From Steinernema hermaphroditum (lineage: Eukaryota; Nematoda; Chromadorea; Rhabditida; Steinernematidae), in NCBI GenBank assembly GCA_030435675.1, contig CM059623.1, positions 2,940,012 to 3,004,011 on the forward strand: a stretch of DNA of 64,000 nucleotides, written 5' to 3'. Below are positions 39,101 through 43,343 of this stretch, in pieces. A program made the translations under genes and the position numbers. Position 1 is the stretch's first letter. Each line of letters begins with the position of its first letter. The notes beneath the pieces were generated by a model that saw nothing but the letters and a program-made list of their open reading frames with translations, was not told the DNA's origin and ran no database searches.

Positions 39101-40971
39101 CAGTTTTGTCAATCTAAATTCAGTTCTGTCAATTTTGGTCACTTCTTCCTAACATAGCCAACAAAATTCCGGCAACGCTTCCCCCAATCCGGCAACGCTC
39201 ACGCCATTTCGGCAACTGTTTGATAATAGAGCCTAAGAACGCATTACGTAATTTTTGATAGTCGATACAGTTCTTTGATTAAGCATTTGCGACAACATGA
39301 TATGCGGAGGCCAATGTGGACATTGCCAAACTGTATGAAAAGATGTTGCCCTAGGAATCACAAGAACGTTATCGGCATAATTTTTGTAATCCTTTTGATA
39401 GTACAGCGCAGGAACGCAGTAAATAGTTGATTAAAACATGCATTACGGCGCTGTTTGTATCTTTTTTATTTTTGAGATTGAATACGGCGAAATGATTTTG
39501 TGTTGAGGTTGAATTATTTTTGTCACAGCACGAATCCTGACGTTACCCGTTGCACTATAAGATGATAACTTTTTTTGACTTTGACTTTGACCCTCAACCA
39601 GTTAGCAACGAGTGATCAACAACTCAGATTTTTGATCCTCGATTGCACGATGTGAGCAAGCTTACAGAAATGACAAGAAGGAAAAGATAAAACTAGGTGT
39701 GGAAACTAGCAAATGAGGAAGAAGAGAGATGTTCGAAGCTCATCATAGAGTGAAGGCCGACCGTGCCGAGACCGGTCGAACGGAAGCAGATGGTGAGATG
39801 AGATATGTAAAAAGTTGTAAGGCGATTTTTGTTATGACCGCGGTATCTGGTTCCTTTGCTACTAGATGGTACCTTAACAATTTTTGGTTCTCAATTTTGG
39901 TTCTTTTGGATGCGACTGAGAGAAAGATGGATAAACTACATAAGAGTGCATGTACGCATGACCATATGAATTGGCAAAATGGTTACATGAAATACCGTGG
40001 GATAGAGTAAATGCTGCATGAGTTGCAGAAACTGTGCGTAGCTTTGAGGCGGGAGTTGACTTTTTTTAAGTATAGTTGGCCATACGGATATGTGATGTGC
40101 AAAGGGTGCTATTGCCTATTGCCATTTCATGGTGAGAGTATGCTTGTTAGTTCGCCTTCTGCGGGGGATAATCTTTTCACTTTTGAGAAAGAGTGGCACT
40201 GTGCTGATCTATCCAAAGTGCAAGGAACTCAGAAATAGACCAGAATTAAAAGGAACAGCAAGGGGAACCGAACCTGTGACCTCTCGATTAACAGGCAAGC
40301 GCACTACCAATCAGCCAGTAGGGTACGTCTCTAGGGTACAGCAAAAACTACTTATGCTCAGTGTTAGATTCGGGGGCACATAAAGAGTTTTATGGAGTAG
40401 TAATGCCGCTGCGGAAATTTTTGTTCAAAGATATTCGTCAGGGCCTTGCACACCATGCTTCAAACGATGATCTAGTATGTCGTTCTTTATGTATGCAGTC
40501 TTCTTTGTATTCGAAGGGGCATAACAACTCACCACACATGACGCCTCGTGTAGTTTTCCGATCTTGGCTCCGAGAAACGGGCTGAAAAGACATGATGTCA
40601 CTCAAATGTCACTTCTTATCCCCCTTCTTGCACGCATTTTCTGCCCTCCAAGCGCACTTGGTCCCCAGCTCCAGCAAACGGCGATCGAAACATCGCTCCA
40701 AATTGCTATTCGTTTTGTTTACTTTTGCGCGCAATTTTCCCCTTTGCCCGTACGCCCCCATTCGGCCTGCGGCGCCGCGTCGAAGGTCCGCTGTAATTAA
40801 ACGAAGCGCCGCGCGCGGCAATTAGGCAAATCGCTGTGGGAAAATTGGCACTCGACGACCACACACATGCACACACATAAGCGCCCGCGTCACTTACTTC
40901 GTTTGTCGCCAGAGGAACGTCTGGATGGGCAGCGGCACCGACTCGCACTCGTTCTCATCGTCGTCCAGCAT
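1..40971 (-). CDS. unc-80: unc-80, NALCN/NCA sodium-leak channel complex subunit (5' half of gene, 25 coding exons)
   Basis: UNC-80 is a very large, mostly helical-repeat cytoplasmic protein. Together with UNC-79 it binds and stabilises the NALCN (nematode NCA-1/NCA-2) sodium-leak channel in neurons. Identification rests on collinear matches, recalled from the UNC80 family, all along the chain: PLPIQTFLWRQT, GKLHEASCV, LHGLSPSLSDAIQSVSRW, SYLDVAVIRCLL.KHWSEDG, EGIIISALLK, LLLECAHYVHRCNRGDWPEW, ACQLLYQITAFLRETF and PWLRVMV. Twenty-five exons sum to 5,291 nt (1,763 codons plus 2 nt), about half of the usual length of roughly 3,200 residues; the rest lies beyond position 1. All phases join and every intron has GT..AG ends. 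Eight introns are 41-47 nt; others reach 9.8 kb and hold tRNA genes and transposons. No premature stop is seen, so the gene looks functional. An upstream non-coding exon or trans-splice site is possible. Confidence 0.94.
201..344 (-). CDS. unc-80: unc-80 exon 24
   Basis: Bounded by acceptor TTTCTATAG and donor GTAAGG; 144 nt, phase 1 in and phase 1 out. It encodes a polar, low-conservation segment (IGSREGLKPNAAK... to SISAAGSSCP). Support comes from splice sites, open frame and exact phase fit with exons 23 and 25 across a 43-nt intron; I see no direct family match in this linker. Confidence 0.75.
485..616 (-). CDS. unc-80: unc-80 exon 23
   Basis: Acceptor CTCTGTAG, donor GTTTGC (a weak donor), 132 nt, phase 1 in and out. 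It encodes a basic then Pro/Ser-rich linker (PLMLEAHPSDWTRRRKTASL). The phase agrees with both neighbours. RRRKTAS resembles a basophilic-kinase site, which is inference only. Confidence 0.7.
715..797 (-). CDS. unc-80: unc-80 exon 22
   Basis: 83 nt, acceptor TATACAG, donor GTAAGA, phase 2 in and phase 1 out. It encodes RARKQSRTPGNGITG then STSEIERDESSET. A foldback transposon (803-1664) ends only a few bases before this acceptor, so the polypyrimidine/branch region was split by that insertion. Confidence 0.7.
803..1664. mobile_element. Foldback Tc1/mariner-type element with ~330-bp inverted arms
   Basis: The left arm (803 to about 1136) and right arm (about 1336 to 1664) are inverted copies of each other, roughly 95% or more identical by eye, around a loop of about 200 bp. 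Both ends read TAGTCGGATTAAAA outward-in and each is flanked by a TA dinucleotide, as expected for Tc1/mariner target duplication. The ORFs on the two arms are the same repeat read from both sides, not genes. It sits in unc-80 intron 21 next to the exon 22 acceptor. Confidence 0.82.
1784..1889 (-). CDS. unc-80: unc-80 exon 21
   Basis: Acceptor TTCTTTCAG and donor GTGAGT are strong; 106 nt, phase 1 in and phase 2 out. It encodes a basic segment (RRLAQGRQRLLKRGSPGG, then HKRRQSSF). Without this exon, exons 20 and 22 do not join in frame, which supports it. RKRGS and KRRQSS look like phosphorylation motifs (inference). Confidence 0.76.
2104..2319 (-). CDS. unc-80: unc-80 exon 20
   Basis: Acceptor TTTGCCCAG, donor GTTTTG (weak), 216 nt, phase 1 in and out. 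It reads ELFVIVSSSLRSYGS, then a Ser/Thr/Pro-rich linker to RRSPYNSIVHAVESS. The long plus-strand ORF over this segment is its antisense shadow. It is a disordered linker between two conserved blocks. Confidence 0.78.
2451..2564 (-). CDS. unc-80: unc-80 exon 19
   Basis: 114 nt between acceptor CATTTCAG and donor GTACCA, phase 1 in and out. It encodes SNPERRISFSTADDDSSPRG and a following acidic tail. ERRISF followed by an acidic Ser-rich run matches the UNC80-family motif YERKISF..DEN in the same position after the ITAFLRETF block. Confidence 0.87.
2833..2914 (+). tRNA. tRNA-Leu(AAG)
   Basis: 82 nt with a long class II variable arm. Acceptor strands GGCGAGA and TCTCGTC pair, with A as discriminator base. 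Anticodon loop TTAAGGC gives anticodon AAG. The T-arm is GGGTTCGAATCCC-like with A and B boxes intact. It lies antisense inside unc-80 intron 18. The downstream T-runs are short and interrupted. Confidence 0.96.
3015..3621 (-). CDS. unc-80: unc-80 exon 18 (longest exon in the window)
   Basis: 607 nt, acceptor TTTTTGTAG, donor GTAAGT, phase 0 in and phase 1 out. It starts RSTILGRATLLLECAHYVHR and runs through CNRGDWPEW, then a linker and MVACQLLYQITAFLRETF. These are among the best-conserved UNC80 blocks. The plus-strand ORF over the same bases is a shadow. It holds the only ATTTTTG found inside a coding exon. Confidence 0.95.
3741..4930. repeat. Three degenerate tandem copies in unc-80 intron 17
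   Basis: Copies lie at about 3741-4210, 4230-4650 and (partial) 4735-4930. Shared blocks are GGGATTCTGATAATGA near 3785 and 4260, GACCCCAA-TTATT near 4032 and 4750, and AACCAAGATC-TATCATTATT near 4126, 4556 and 4856. Each copy carries one or two plus-strand ATTTTTG motifs. No ORF in it looks coding. Confidence 0.75.
4968..5362 (-). CDS. unc-80: unc-80 exon 17
   Basis: 395 nt, acceptor GTTTTTAG, donor GTAGGT, phase 1 in and phase 0 out. An acidic Ser/Thr linker is followed by EIREGAKRFAFLLETCRPGS then FPDAPLIAALLDL. The family has the equivalent GMKRFQFLLNCCEPGTIPDA block. A 43-nt intron separates it from exon 16. Confidence 0.94.
5406..5692 (-). CDS. unc-80: unc-80 exon 16
   Basis: 287 nt, acceptor GCCTTTAG, phase 2 in and phase 1 out. 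The donor is GTTTGT (weak but needed for frame; the reading frame otherwise reaches a stop). It encodes a Ser-rich region (SESKSADNSESDSTKSS) with the basic patch LRRGLFKKKDRS, comparable to the basic Ser-rich stretch of vertebrate UNC80 at this place. Confidence 0.85.
5740..5858 (-). CDS. unc-80: unc-80 exon 15
   Basis: 119 nt, acceptor ACTTTCAG, donor GTAAGT, phase 0 in and phase 2 out. It reads SLYQDVRMFITFVQEQHGNP then LRRVGMSALL, matching the family block LYCDIRQLVQFIKEAHGN..RRVALSALL. A longer reading that ignores the 43-nt intron between exons 14 and 15 is a shadow. Confidence 0.95.
5902..6316 (-). CDS. unc-80: unc-80 exon 14
   Basis: 415 nt, acceptor CATTTCAG, donor GTATGT, phase 2 in and phase 0 out. 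It begins TYLSLGCPHGCNEGIRS (family LGCAYGCGEGHRG). It runs through QQLLDYIHAITAFC and GIEGIIISALLKP to NELLLPENM, all collinear with UNC80. Confidence 0.95.
6500..6600 (+). repeat. Fragment of the 607-bp retroposon family (type C)
   Basis: CACCGGTTCGACATGAACGC and CACGCCAGGGATGAAGCCG followed by a TTTGTCTA block resemble positions 47340-47425 and 63910-63985. It lies in unc-80 intron 13. Confidence 0.6.
6889..6970 (+). tRNA. tRNA-Leu(TAG)
   Basis: 82 nt, nearly identical to the two AAG isoacceptors, but the anticodon loop is TTTAGGC, giving TAG. Acceptor stem GGCGAGA/TCTCGTC is intact, with discriminator A. A T-run (TTTCTTTTTTTTT) about 10 nt downstream could terminate Pol III. It lies antisense in unc-80 intron 13. 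Confidence 0.95.
7267..7348 (+). tRNA. tRNA-Leu(AAG), second copy
   Basis: Identical to the copy at 2833 except for one T-stem base (CCCAC here, CCCGC there). The loop TTAAGGC gives AAG. A run of nine T's follows within about 15 nt of the 3' end and is a good Pol III terminator. It sits about 300 bp from the TAG copy, in unc-80 intron 13 and antisense to it, so the pair probably arose by duplication and anticodon change. Confidence 0.96.
7380..7579 (-). CDS. unc-80: unc-80 exon 13
   Basis: 200 nt, acceptor GATATTCAG, donor GTGAGT, phase 0 in and phase 2 out. It encodes ALGSSNFIEKNGHLNFNVIL then ELIMNICDTLL. The family equivalent is GTNNFVHKNGMLDLSVVLK followed by ICDVALNIVECLL. Confidence 0.93.
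7622..7865 (-). CDS. unc-80: unc-80 exon 12
   Basis: 244 nt, acceptor CACTTTCAG, donor GTAAAG, phase 2 in and phase 0 out. It encodes a basic Ser/Thr-rich linker (NERRRISLNTLPITPK, then RNKSDPSISSSDFFSFW). The 42-nt intron separating it from exon 13 is a multiple of three with no stop, so retention would insert 14 residues. Confidence 0.87.
10865..11779 (-). mobile_element. Degenerate mariner element
   Basis: Ends are inverted: TTGGGTTGATGCATAA at the left and, on the other strand, TTGGGTTGATGCATTG at the right, each followed by a GAGCC block. Both are flanked by TA. Near the left end the minus strand reads IKWAEVADASGKYLD and a stop, which resembles the C-terminal tail of mariner transposases (KW..V....G.Y). 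The rest of the transposase is unrecognisable, so the copy is dead. Its right end abuts a plus-strand ATTTTTG. Confidence 0.75.
11245..11345 (+). repeat. Interspersed repeat, copy 1 of 3
   Basis: The run TCTACATTTGGCCTC..., AAAGTAGAAATGAGCTCGTG, then GAGCGATGGCTA and GCATGTCCC recurs inverted at about 55205-55325 and more weakly at about 21830-21900. It lies inside the mariner relic, so it is either mariner interior or a nested repeat. Confidence 0.55.
11813..12064 (-). mobile_element. Solo LTR (252 bp) with TATA box and poly(A) signal
   Basis: Read on the minus strand it starts TGTCGGGG and ends GGACACGACA, so TGTCG/CGACA form the terminal inverted repeat. It is flanked by a CTAG direct repeat (4 bp). 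In LTR order it shows a TATA box (GGGTATAAAAGC, near 12019) and an AATAAA signal (near 11882), with GC-rich U3/R. No internal region follows on either side, so it is a recombined solo LTR in unc-80 intron 11. Confidence 0.82.
13570..13641 (-). tRNA. tRNA-Cys(GCA)
   Basis: 72 nt on the minus strand, beginning GGGGGCATAGCTCAGTGG and ending in GGTTGCTCCC plus T. Anticodon loop CTGCAGA gives GCA. The acceptor stem has one G-T wobble and the T loop is TTCAAAT. It is antisense-free (same strand as unc-80) and lies in intron 11. Confidence 0.93.
13758..13829 (+). tRNA. tRNA-Gln(CTG)
   Basis: 72 nt. Acceptor strands GGTCCCG and CGGGACC pair perfectly, with T as discriminator. Anticodon loop CTCTGAA gives CTG. 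The T loop is TTCAAAT. It is 116 nt from tRNA-Cys in divergent arrangement, and the two may share upstream DNA. Confidence 0.95.
14147..14541 (-). CDS. unc-80: unc-80 exon 11
   Basis: 395 nt, acceptor GTAGTTTAG, donor GTAAGT, phase 0 in and phase 2 out. It starts ATSDPHVASYLDVAVIRCLL then IKHWSEDGIYWAVKYLLNRL. The family has YFDVAVLRCLLQPHWSEEG, which makes the identification secure. The remainder is a polar linker (HRNRSNSVPTVPHVR). Confidence 0.95.
14583..14924 (-). CDS. unc-80: unc-80 exon 10
   Basis: 342 nt, acceptor GTTTCAG, donor GTGGGT, phase 0 in and out. It begins VVCEACSTVVFQKGTVVGVC; VVCE matches the family. The Cys pattern CEAC...CKC could bind metal (inference). A Ser-rich linker and KPPLPPPK follow. 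A 41-nt intron joins exon 11. Confidence 0.9.
14925..18418. repeat. unc-80 intron 9 (3.5 kb) with two local duplications
   Basis: No gene is supported. Block 1 occurs at about 15760-15930 and 16205-16390 and shares AAAGTCCAAAGCATT, TCAGGCTATTCGTTGTGGGA and CGCAGCGTGTACCTTGCAAA. Block 2 occurs at about 17190-17390 and 17800-18000 and shares CATAAACTTCGAACC, CTATGGACTTCGAGGTGTG and GGGGACTT. The 152-residue plus-strand ORF over the second copy of block 2 is AT-rich downstream and is not convincing. ATTTTTG motifs are dense throughout. Confidence 0.7.
18419..18603 (-). CDS. unc-80: unc-80 exon 9
   Basis: 185 nt, acceptor GGTTTCAG, donor GTAAGT, phase 1 in and phase 0 out. It reads STSDVFKGIGEIEEAMKFVE and ENSMNSDIFEHSDKAPLVQL to NGSSACE. 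Helical and acidic. Placement is by splice sites and exact phase, between well-identified exons. Confidence 0.85.
18724..18913 (-). CDS. unc-80: unc-80 exon 8
   Basis: 190 nt, acceptor CTTCCAG, donor GTGAGT, phase 0 in and phase 1 out. A Pro/Thr/Ser linker (TSDKPPTPPTHPDEPSSP) is followed by SVSEYKANELAEDVRAKFLQ. KAKFLQ-type residues before the next conserved block suit the UNC80 N-terminal third. A 120-nt intron separates it from exon 9. Confidence 0.85.
18914..21119. other. unc-80 intron 7 (2.2 kb)
   Basis: About a dozen plus-strand ATTTTTG motifs and one LINE fragment (listed separately). A weak local repeat GATTTTTGCGTG/GATTTTTGCTTG with ATATACAGT occurs at about 19130-19250 and 19390-19510. 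No other gene or structured RNA is apparent. Confidence 0.7.
20130..20550 (+). pseudogene. RTE-type LINE reverse transcriptase C-terminal fragment (broken)
   Basis: In shifting plus-strand frames I read LPVMLYGSETWSAT, then RIDGVRLLDRK and KRPLGRYHTQW. These match the order of the C-terminal end of RTE-clade LINE ORFs (LLYGSETW, RR..G..LLDR, RPLGRP..RW). Several frameshifts and stops interrupt it. It is an old 5'-truncated copy in unc-80 intron 7. Confidence 0.78.
21120..21358 (-). CDS. unc-80: unc-80 exon 7
   Basis: 239 nt, acceptor CCTTCCAG, donor GTAAGT, phase 1 in and phase 0 out. It encodes the proline-rich IAPPPPFGGVPPPKPPR followed by a charged helix (NVLISMQKMAEEKAREKEL) and ends VNGKVDH. 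The overlapping longer frame with stops is a shadow. The Pro-rich run could bind SH3/WW-type modules (inference). Confidence 0.86.
21404..21530 (-). CDS. unc-80: unc-80 exon 6
   Basis: 127 nt, acceptor TTTTTCCAG, donor GTGAGT, phase 0 in and phase 1 out. It encodes SRQPDVLCFCAPVKQRRNQL then RKSITTSTAVTQGIYI. The family has RQPGVSGFTALVKPIRN directly after the IWQPMW block, the same order as here. It is separated from exon 7 by a 45-nt intron. Confidence 0.92.
23525..23595 (-). pseudogene. Duplicated 3' end of unc-80 exon 5
   Basis: GTGTGAACCATTCACCGAAA, ACTCACCTACCACAGGGCTT and GCCATATCTGAACGG closely match 23900-23965, which is the end of exon 5 plus its donor. On the minus strand it reads IWQALW and then a stop, still with a GTGAGT donor. 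It looks like a non-functional partial exon copy inside intron 5. Confidence 0.72.
23724..23830 (+). mobile_element. Decayed solo LTR of the Gag-only retrotransposon family
   Basis: TGTTGAGGGCAGATCAGACA, then TGCCCTTTGTGTGACAGTCTA, GTGTGCCTCGAGTAAA and a GCAACA end follow the order of the LTR at 60607-60773, with internal loss (107 versus 167 bp). No clear target duplication. It shows the family has been in this genome much longer than the young copy at 60.6 kb. Confidence 0.78.
23933..24103 (-). CDS. unc-80: unc-80 exon 5
   Basis: 171 nt, acceptor TTTTCCAG, donor GTGAGT, phase 0 in and out. It encodes SISSIQLFVYLLAPLTQYIR then LESGLKIWQALWQ. The family has VELFVFLFAPLVHRIKESD and LASGLVIWQPMW. 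Confidence 0.95.
24367..24432. repeat. Short tandem repeat
   Basis: Units of the form ATAGCAATATATCTGTGAG are repeated about three and a half times with small length variation. Confidence 0.85.
24890..24960 (+). repeat. Retroposon-family 5' fragment
   Basis: GTCATTTGTGTC, CTCCGGTTGTCCACTCGCTC and TCTGAGG follow the 5' end of the elements at 53007 and 62835. Confidence 0.65.
25981..26016 (-). pseudogene. tRNA-Ser(AGA) fragment
   Basis: TGCGGGCAAAGCCCAATTGA and TTTCTATTCAATCTC match the anticodon and variable arm of the tRNA-Ser at 27202-27283 with about three changes. Acceptor and T arms are missing, so it is a relic. Confidence 0.8.
26230..26490 (+). repeat. Diverged internal fragment of the 607-bp retroposon family
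   Basis: TCGCCAAGAAGACCGTCAGC, ACTGCGAAGTCTGCTCCGTC, GTGCTCCACCAC and TGCGCACATTGATGGGA follow the order of positions 53175-53470. It lacks the 5' start and the 3' hairpin, and is about 75-80% similar by eye. Confidence 0.75.
27084..27812. mobile_element. Possible decayed Tc1-like element
   Basis: The left end TACAGTGTGGGCTCGAAAGA and, inverted, the right end TACGGTGCAGAAAGATAGGC look like related Tc1-type termini. A further similar block (TACTGTGCGGGGAAAGAGCG) lies at about 27557. No transposase is visible and the tRNA-Ser lies inside. Only suggestive. Confidence 0.35.
27202..27283 (-). tRNA. tRNA-Ser(AGA)
   Basis: 82 nt, class II. It starts GCAGTCATGTCCGAGTGG and ends GACTGC plus G. Anticodon loop CTAGAAA gives AGA. 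The variable arm GGGCTCTGCCC is an intact hairpin, and the T-arm AGGTTCGAATCCT is intact. It lies in unc-80 intron 4 on the same strand as the gene. Confidence 0.95.
30477..30962 (-). pseudogene. Kolobok transposase, C-terminal ORF (after frameshift)
   Basis: A second frame continues the transposase where the upstream ORF stops. It opens with ENLVECSPICTTSSIENFHS, the usual catalytic-Glu region of this transposase type, then a YTPKDHFY block and a basic/acidic tail. The two ORFs overlap around 30960-30990 at an ATATAT run, so a small indel is the likely cause. A tiny intron is less likely because no splice sites fit. Confidence 0.8.
30971..32491 (-). pseudogene. Kolobok transposase, THAP and DDE core (frameshifted at its end)
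   Basis: 506 residues. The THAP zinc finger is C3-X2-C6-X43-C50-X2-H53 with W25; it binds transposon ends. A second Cys cluster (CPFC and CSC, about residues 184-210) follows. The nuclease core shows D308 and D312 (ADAQYDS), D381 (LTTDKNEAVRKMI) and D404-H407 (FLDPWHVIKNVKK). The frame then ends at KYILKY and resumes shifted in the next ORF. The start Met is 55 bp inside the right inverted repeat. Otherwise it is free of stops, so the break is recent or an assembly error. Confidence 0.88.
33919..34098 (-). CDS. unc-80: unc-80 exon 4
   Basis: 180 nt, acceptor CTATTTAG, donor GTGGGC, phase 0 in and out. It encodes CCASLIAEES, an alanine run, TPTPMGQSLQ and KILYILHWLLLDSANECN. The family has LLHTLHWMLLEAPQDCN. 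The adjacent intron 3 is only 41 nt. Confidence 0.95.
34140..34259 (-). CDS. unc-80: unc-80 exon 3
   Basis: 120 nt, acceptor CTCTTTCAG, phase 0 in and out, donor GTTGGC (unusual). It encodes TFERVVVQNILHGLSPSLSD then AIQSVSRWRFVKAAFPHIVQ. The family has SFERVLVENKLHGLSPALSE AIQSISRW. Secure. Confidence 0.97.
34330..34990 (+). repeat. Local tandem series (about four degenerate units)
   Basis: Units share TTATGGAAG-TTGG, CATATCCATTTTTGGATTGT and GACCAG plus a TATATGAGATT-type block. They lie near 34345, 34510, 34690 and 34925. Three carry ATTTTTG. Confidence 0.75.
36880..36945 (+). repeat. Short dispersed repeat (GTTCG...AGACGATGAGAGA)
   Basis: CGTTCGGGGGGAGCG, then GCGTAGACGATGAGAGAAAAA also occurs at about 47810-47865, and inverted within both units at 59930-60060 and 60280-60400. 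Confidence 0.6.
38068..38200 (+). repeat. 5' fragment of the 607-bp retroposon family
   Basis: TTTATTTGTGTCTCCAG, GGTCGGGTCGTCCACTCGCT and GTGAGCGGTCGTTC match the 5' part of the copies at 53007 and 62835. The internal and 3' parts are lost. Confidence 0.8.
38735..39233. mobile_element. MITE, 499 bp, with 8-bp target duplication
   Basis: Ends are inverted: GGCTCTATTATCAAGCAGTT at the left and, on the other strand, GGCTCTATTATCAAACAGTT at the right. They continue with repeated GCGTTGCCGGA units. The direct repeat TAAGAACG flanks both sides (38727-38734 and 39234-39241). Eight-bp duplications fit hAT or P-type transposases. No coding potential. Confidence 0.85.
40255..40320 (-). repeat. tRNA-derived repeat (SINE-like), copy 1
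   Basis: On the minus strand GGCTGATTGGTAGTGCGC resembles an A box and GGTTCGGTTCCCC a B box. The anticodon position reads GTT, but the T-stem does not pair, so it is not a functional tRNA. Related copies lie at 52306 and 52752. Confidence 0.65.
40533..40581 (-). CDS. unc-80: unc-80 exon 2
   Basis: 49 nt, acceptor CTTTTCAG, donor GTGAGT, phase 2 in and phase 0 out. With the split codon it encodes NPFLGAKIGKLHEASCV, matching the family SAFLRPKLGKQYEASCV between the exon 1 and exon 3 blocks. Too short to be found by ORF length; found from the missing residues and phase. Confidence 0.95.
40898..40971 (-). CDS. unc-80: unc-80 exon 1 (start codon)
   Basis: The ATG at 40971 opens MLDDDENECESVPLPIQTFL and WRQT, ending phase 2 at donor GTAAGT. 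Family proteins start similarly a few residues before PLPIQTFLWRQT, supporting this start. A CTGTTCAG acceptor lies 16 nt upstream of the ATG (exon edge 40987), so the mRNA is either trans-spliced to a leader there or joined to an upstream 5'UTR exon. Confidence 0.93.
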
Positions 40972-41329
40972 ACGGCCGCCGTTCGACCTGAACAGGAGGG
41001 CTTTACTGGGTGGTCATTGAATGCTGGTGGTAGTGGTGGTGGGATTGACACGCTTCTGGCCGTGCTGGCGATGATGACGAAAATGGAATTAATGAAGGGA
41101 ATTGCGAGAATTGAGTGGAATTAGTGGAGGACAAGAACAGAAAGTGGAAATGGAAGATGTTCGGTCGGGTGGAGTTGAATGAGGACATTGTTAAGAAACC
41201 GGTTTATTGACTCCAATGTGAAACAATCGAGCTGGCCTTCTGGCACTTAAAATGCTAATTGGGCAGCGGAATTATGGTTCTTTTACTAATGTTTATTGGC
41301 GTAAGATTTTTGGGTGTTACAACATTATT

Positions 41330-42900
41330 CAAGAGTTCCCTTCATATGTACGGACCAAAAATATAATATTCGTGTAGATATGTCTTGATAATTTAAGACT
41401 CTGGGTGTTCTATGGCCTTAAATAAAGTGGAGACTTTAATTGGAATGAAAACGATTATAACTAGCGGCAGGATTCTCCTAGTTGTACTTATGTATGAAAA
41501 TTTTTGGACGAGAGAAGAGCTCTATCTACATTGGTTGAAGCCAACTCGATAATCTTGTAGATACGACGAAATAAGTTAAGATTTTTGCCAGGAGGATGTT
41601 ATGGACGTGATGGGCTCCACGATCGCACTACTCCCGGATTCAGCCTTTTCATCGCCTCGAAGCCTGCGTAATGGGTATTCGGTGACAGTCGTCTAGCTAT
41701 TTTTGACCAAAGGAGGAAATCCGAAGAGTGCGGACCAATAATATAATATTCGTTTAGATACGACTAGAAAGACTAAATAAGATTCTAGGCGTTCCTATAT
41801 AATTACTTTTGGGCCTTGAGACCGCAACGAAGACCATTTTTGCATTAGTCGACGACAAAATAAGTTAAAATTTTTGCAAAGGGAGACATTTATTGCTGTG
41901 GTGGGCCCCACGATTGCACTACTCCCTGATTCAGCCTTTTCATCGCGATAGATTTGACCAAATGAGGAAATCCGAAGAGGACACATAAATGTGCGGACAA
42001 ATAATATAATATTCGTTTAGATACGACTAGAAAGACTAAATAAGATTCTGGGCGTTTCTATATAATCACTTTTAGGCCTGAAGGACTGAAGTGAAGGCGA
42101 TTTTTGCATTAGTCCATCATCTGTACCGGAACGAAAACGGTAATAACTAGCCGCACGATTCTGTCATCTGTACTTATGTATGAAAATTTTTGTGGAAGAG
42201 AAGAAGTGGATCGATCTGCTTTGGTTGAAGCCAAGTTGATAATCTATAATATGTATCGGTGAAGTGTTTTTGCAAATCCACTGCAAACTCATTCCACTTC
42301 CATGTACGCCGAGTGAGAGAATAGCCCAAAAAGTGGACAAAGATTATCTCATTATTTGTTAATTGAAATACTTCGCATAATTCAAGTTTCACTCTTGCTT
42401 TCCGATTTTTGCACGATTTTGCAGGAGTACCTCACTATCTTCGCCACGAGTAATTATGCGAGTGGTGCAGACGAGGAGCTGTGACATGCCAGGGCTAAGT
42501 CAACTGTTTCAAGGAGGCTCGATAAGCTAGCAATGGTCAGGCAACACGGTAGTGTGACTCCTCTACTTCGCACAATTGGGTATGAAAATTTTTGGAGAAA
42601 TCGCTCTCTTTCCCTTCATTATTTGAAGCCAACTCGATAATTTATAATGTGGATCGGTGAAGTGTTTCTGCAATAGGAAATGGTTCCACAATCGCGCTAC
42701 GTCCGGATTCAGCCTTTTCATCGCTTCGAAACGTAAAGGGTATTTGGTGACATGCACGACAGTCGTTCAGCTTCCTAACCATTCCACGCCCACAGTGAGA
42801 AAATAGCCAAAAAGTGGACAAAGAACATCTCACTGGAATATTTCGCATATTTCAAGCTTCACTCCTGCCTTCCGATTTTTGTACGACGGTGTGACCTAAC
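41330..42900 (+). repeat. Local duplications carrying ATTTTTG
   Basis: One unit contains CTTATGTATGAAAATTTTTG or GGTATGAAAATTTTTGG, TTGGTTGAAGCCAA and GATAAT-TAT. It occurs near 41490, 42175 and 42580. A second unit, ATAATATAATATTCGTTTAG, occurs near 41360, 41740 and 42000. Both families are interleaved, suggesting repeated segmental duplication. Confidence 0.8.
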
Positions 42901-43281
42901 CATCTTCGCAACGAGAAGATTCTCGAGCGATGCAGACGAGGACCTGTGACAGGCCAAAGGTTAAACCAATGGTTCCATAACGGTTTAACATGGAACAAAG
43001 GCTCGATAGGATAGCAAAGGTTAGGCAATACGGTAGTGCGATTCATCTACCTCGCATTATTCGAATTTCGGTCCTTGAACAGCTTTGCATTTTTGCGCCG
43101 CAAAACCTCCTTCATTGAGAGTTCGCATAGCTCTGCGCCCGGAAATTGGCAAAATCATTCGATGCTTTCGTGCGATCGCACGTGATATTTACAAATTATT
43201 TTTGGACCAGACCGTGCAATTCCAGAACACAAAGCTTCTCTGCGTAGTCAGCTTTATATTTTTGAATAGACGATGCAATAC

Positions 43282-43343
43282 CGAAAGCCTGGTTCCAGTG
43301 GGGCGTTGATTATGAATCATAATCAACTGGAACCAGGCTTTCG
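43282..43343. repeat. Compound perfect hairpin, 62 nt
   Basis: The outer arms CGAAAGCCTGGTTCCAG and CTGGAACCAGGCTTTCG pair over 17 bp without mismatch. The inner arms GTTGATTATGA and TCATAATCAAC pair over about 10-11 bp around a one-base centre, with a short G-rich bulge on the left only. It could be a foldback micro-element or a small-RNA precursor; I cannot tell which. Confidence 0.85.

Larger units (their letters stand above)
34260..40532. other. unc-80 intron 2 (6.3 kb)
   Basis: No protein gene is supported. It holds a tandem series at about 34330-34990, a MITE (38735-39233), a retroposon fragment (about 38070-38200), a tRNA-derived repeat (40255-40320), a 14-C run near 37852, and about 30 plus-strand ATTTTTG motifs. 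A GC-richer 36.2-36.37 kb patch gives a 64-residue minus-strand ORF I do not recognise. Confidence 0.75.

Noticed and set aside
40255..40320. Functional tRNA-Asn(GTT)
   Set aside because: A and B boxes are recognisable but the T-stem and acceptor stem do not pair; treated as tRNA-derived repeat.
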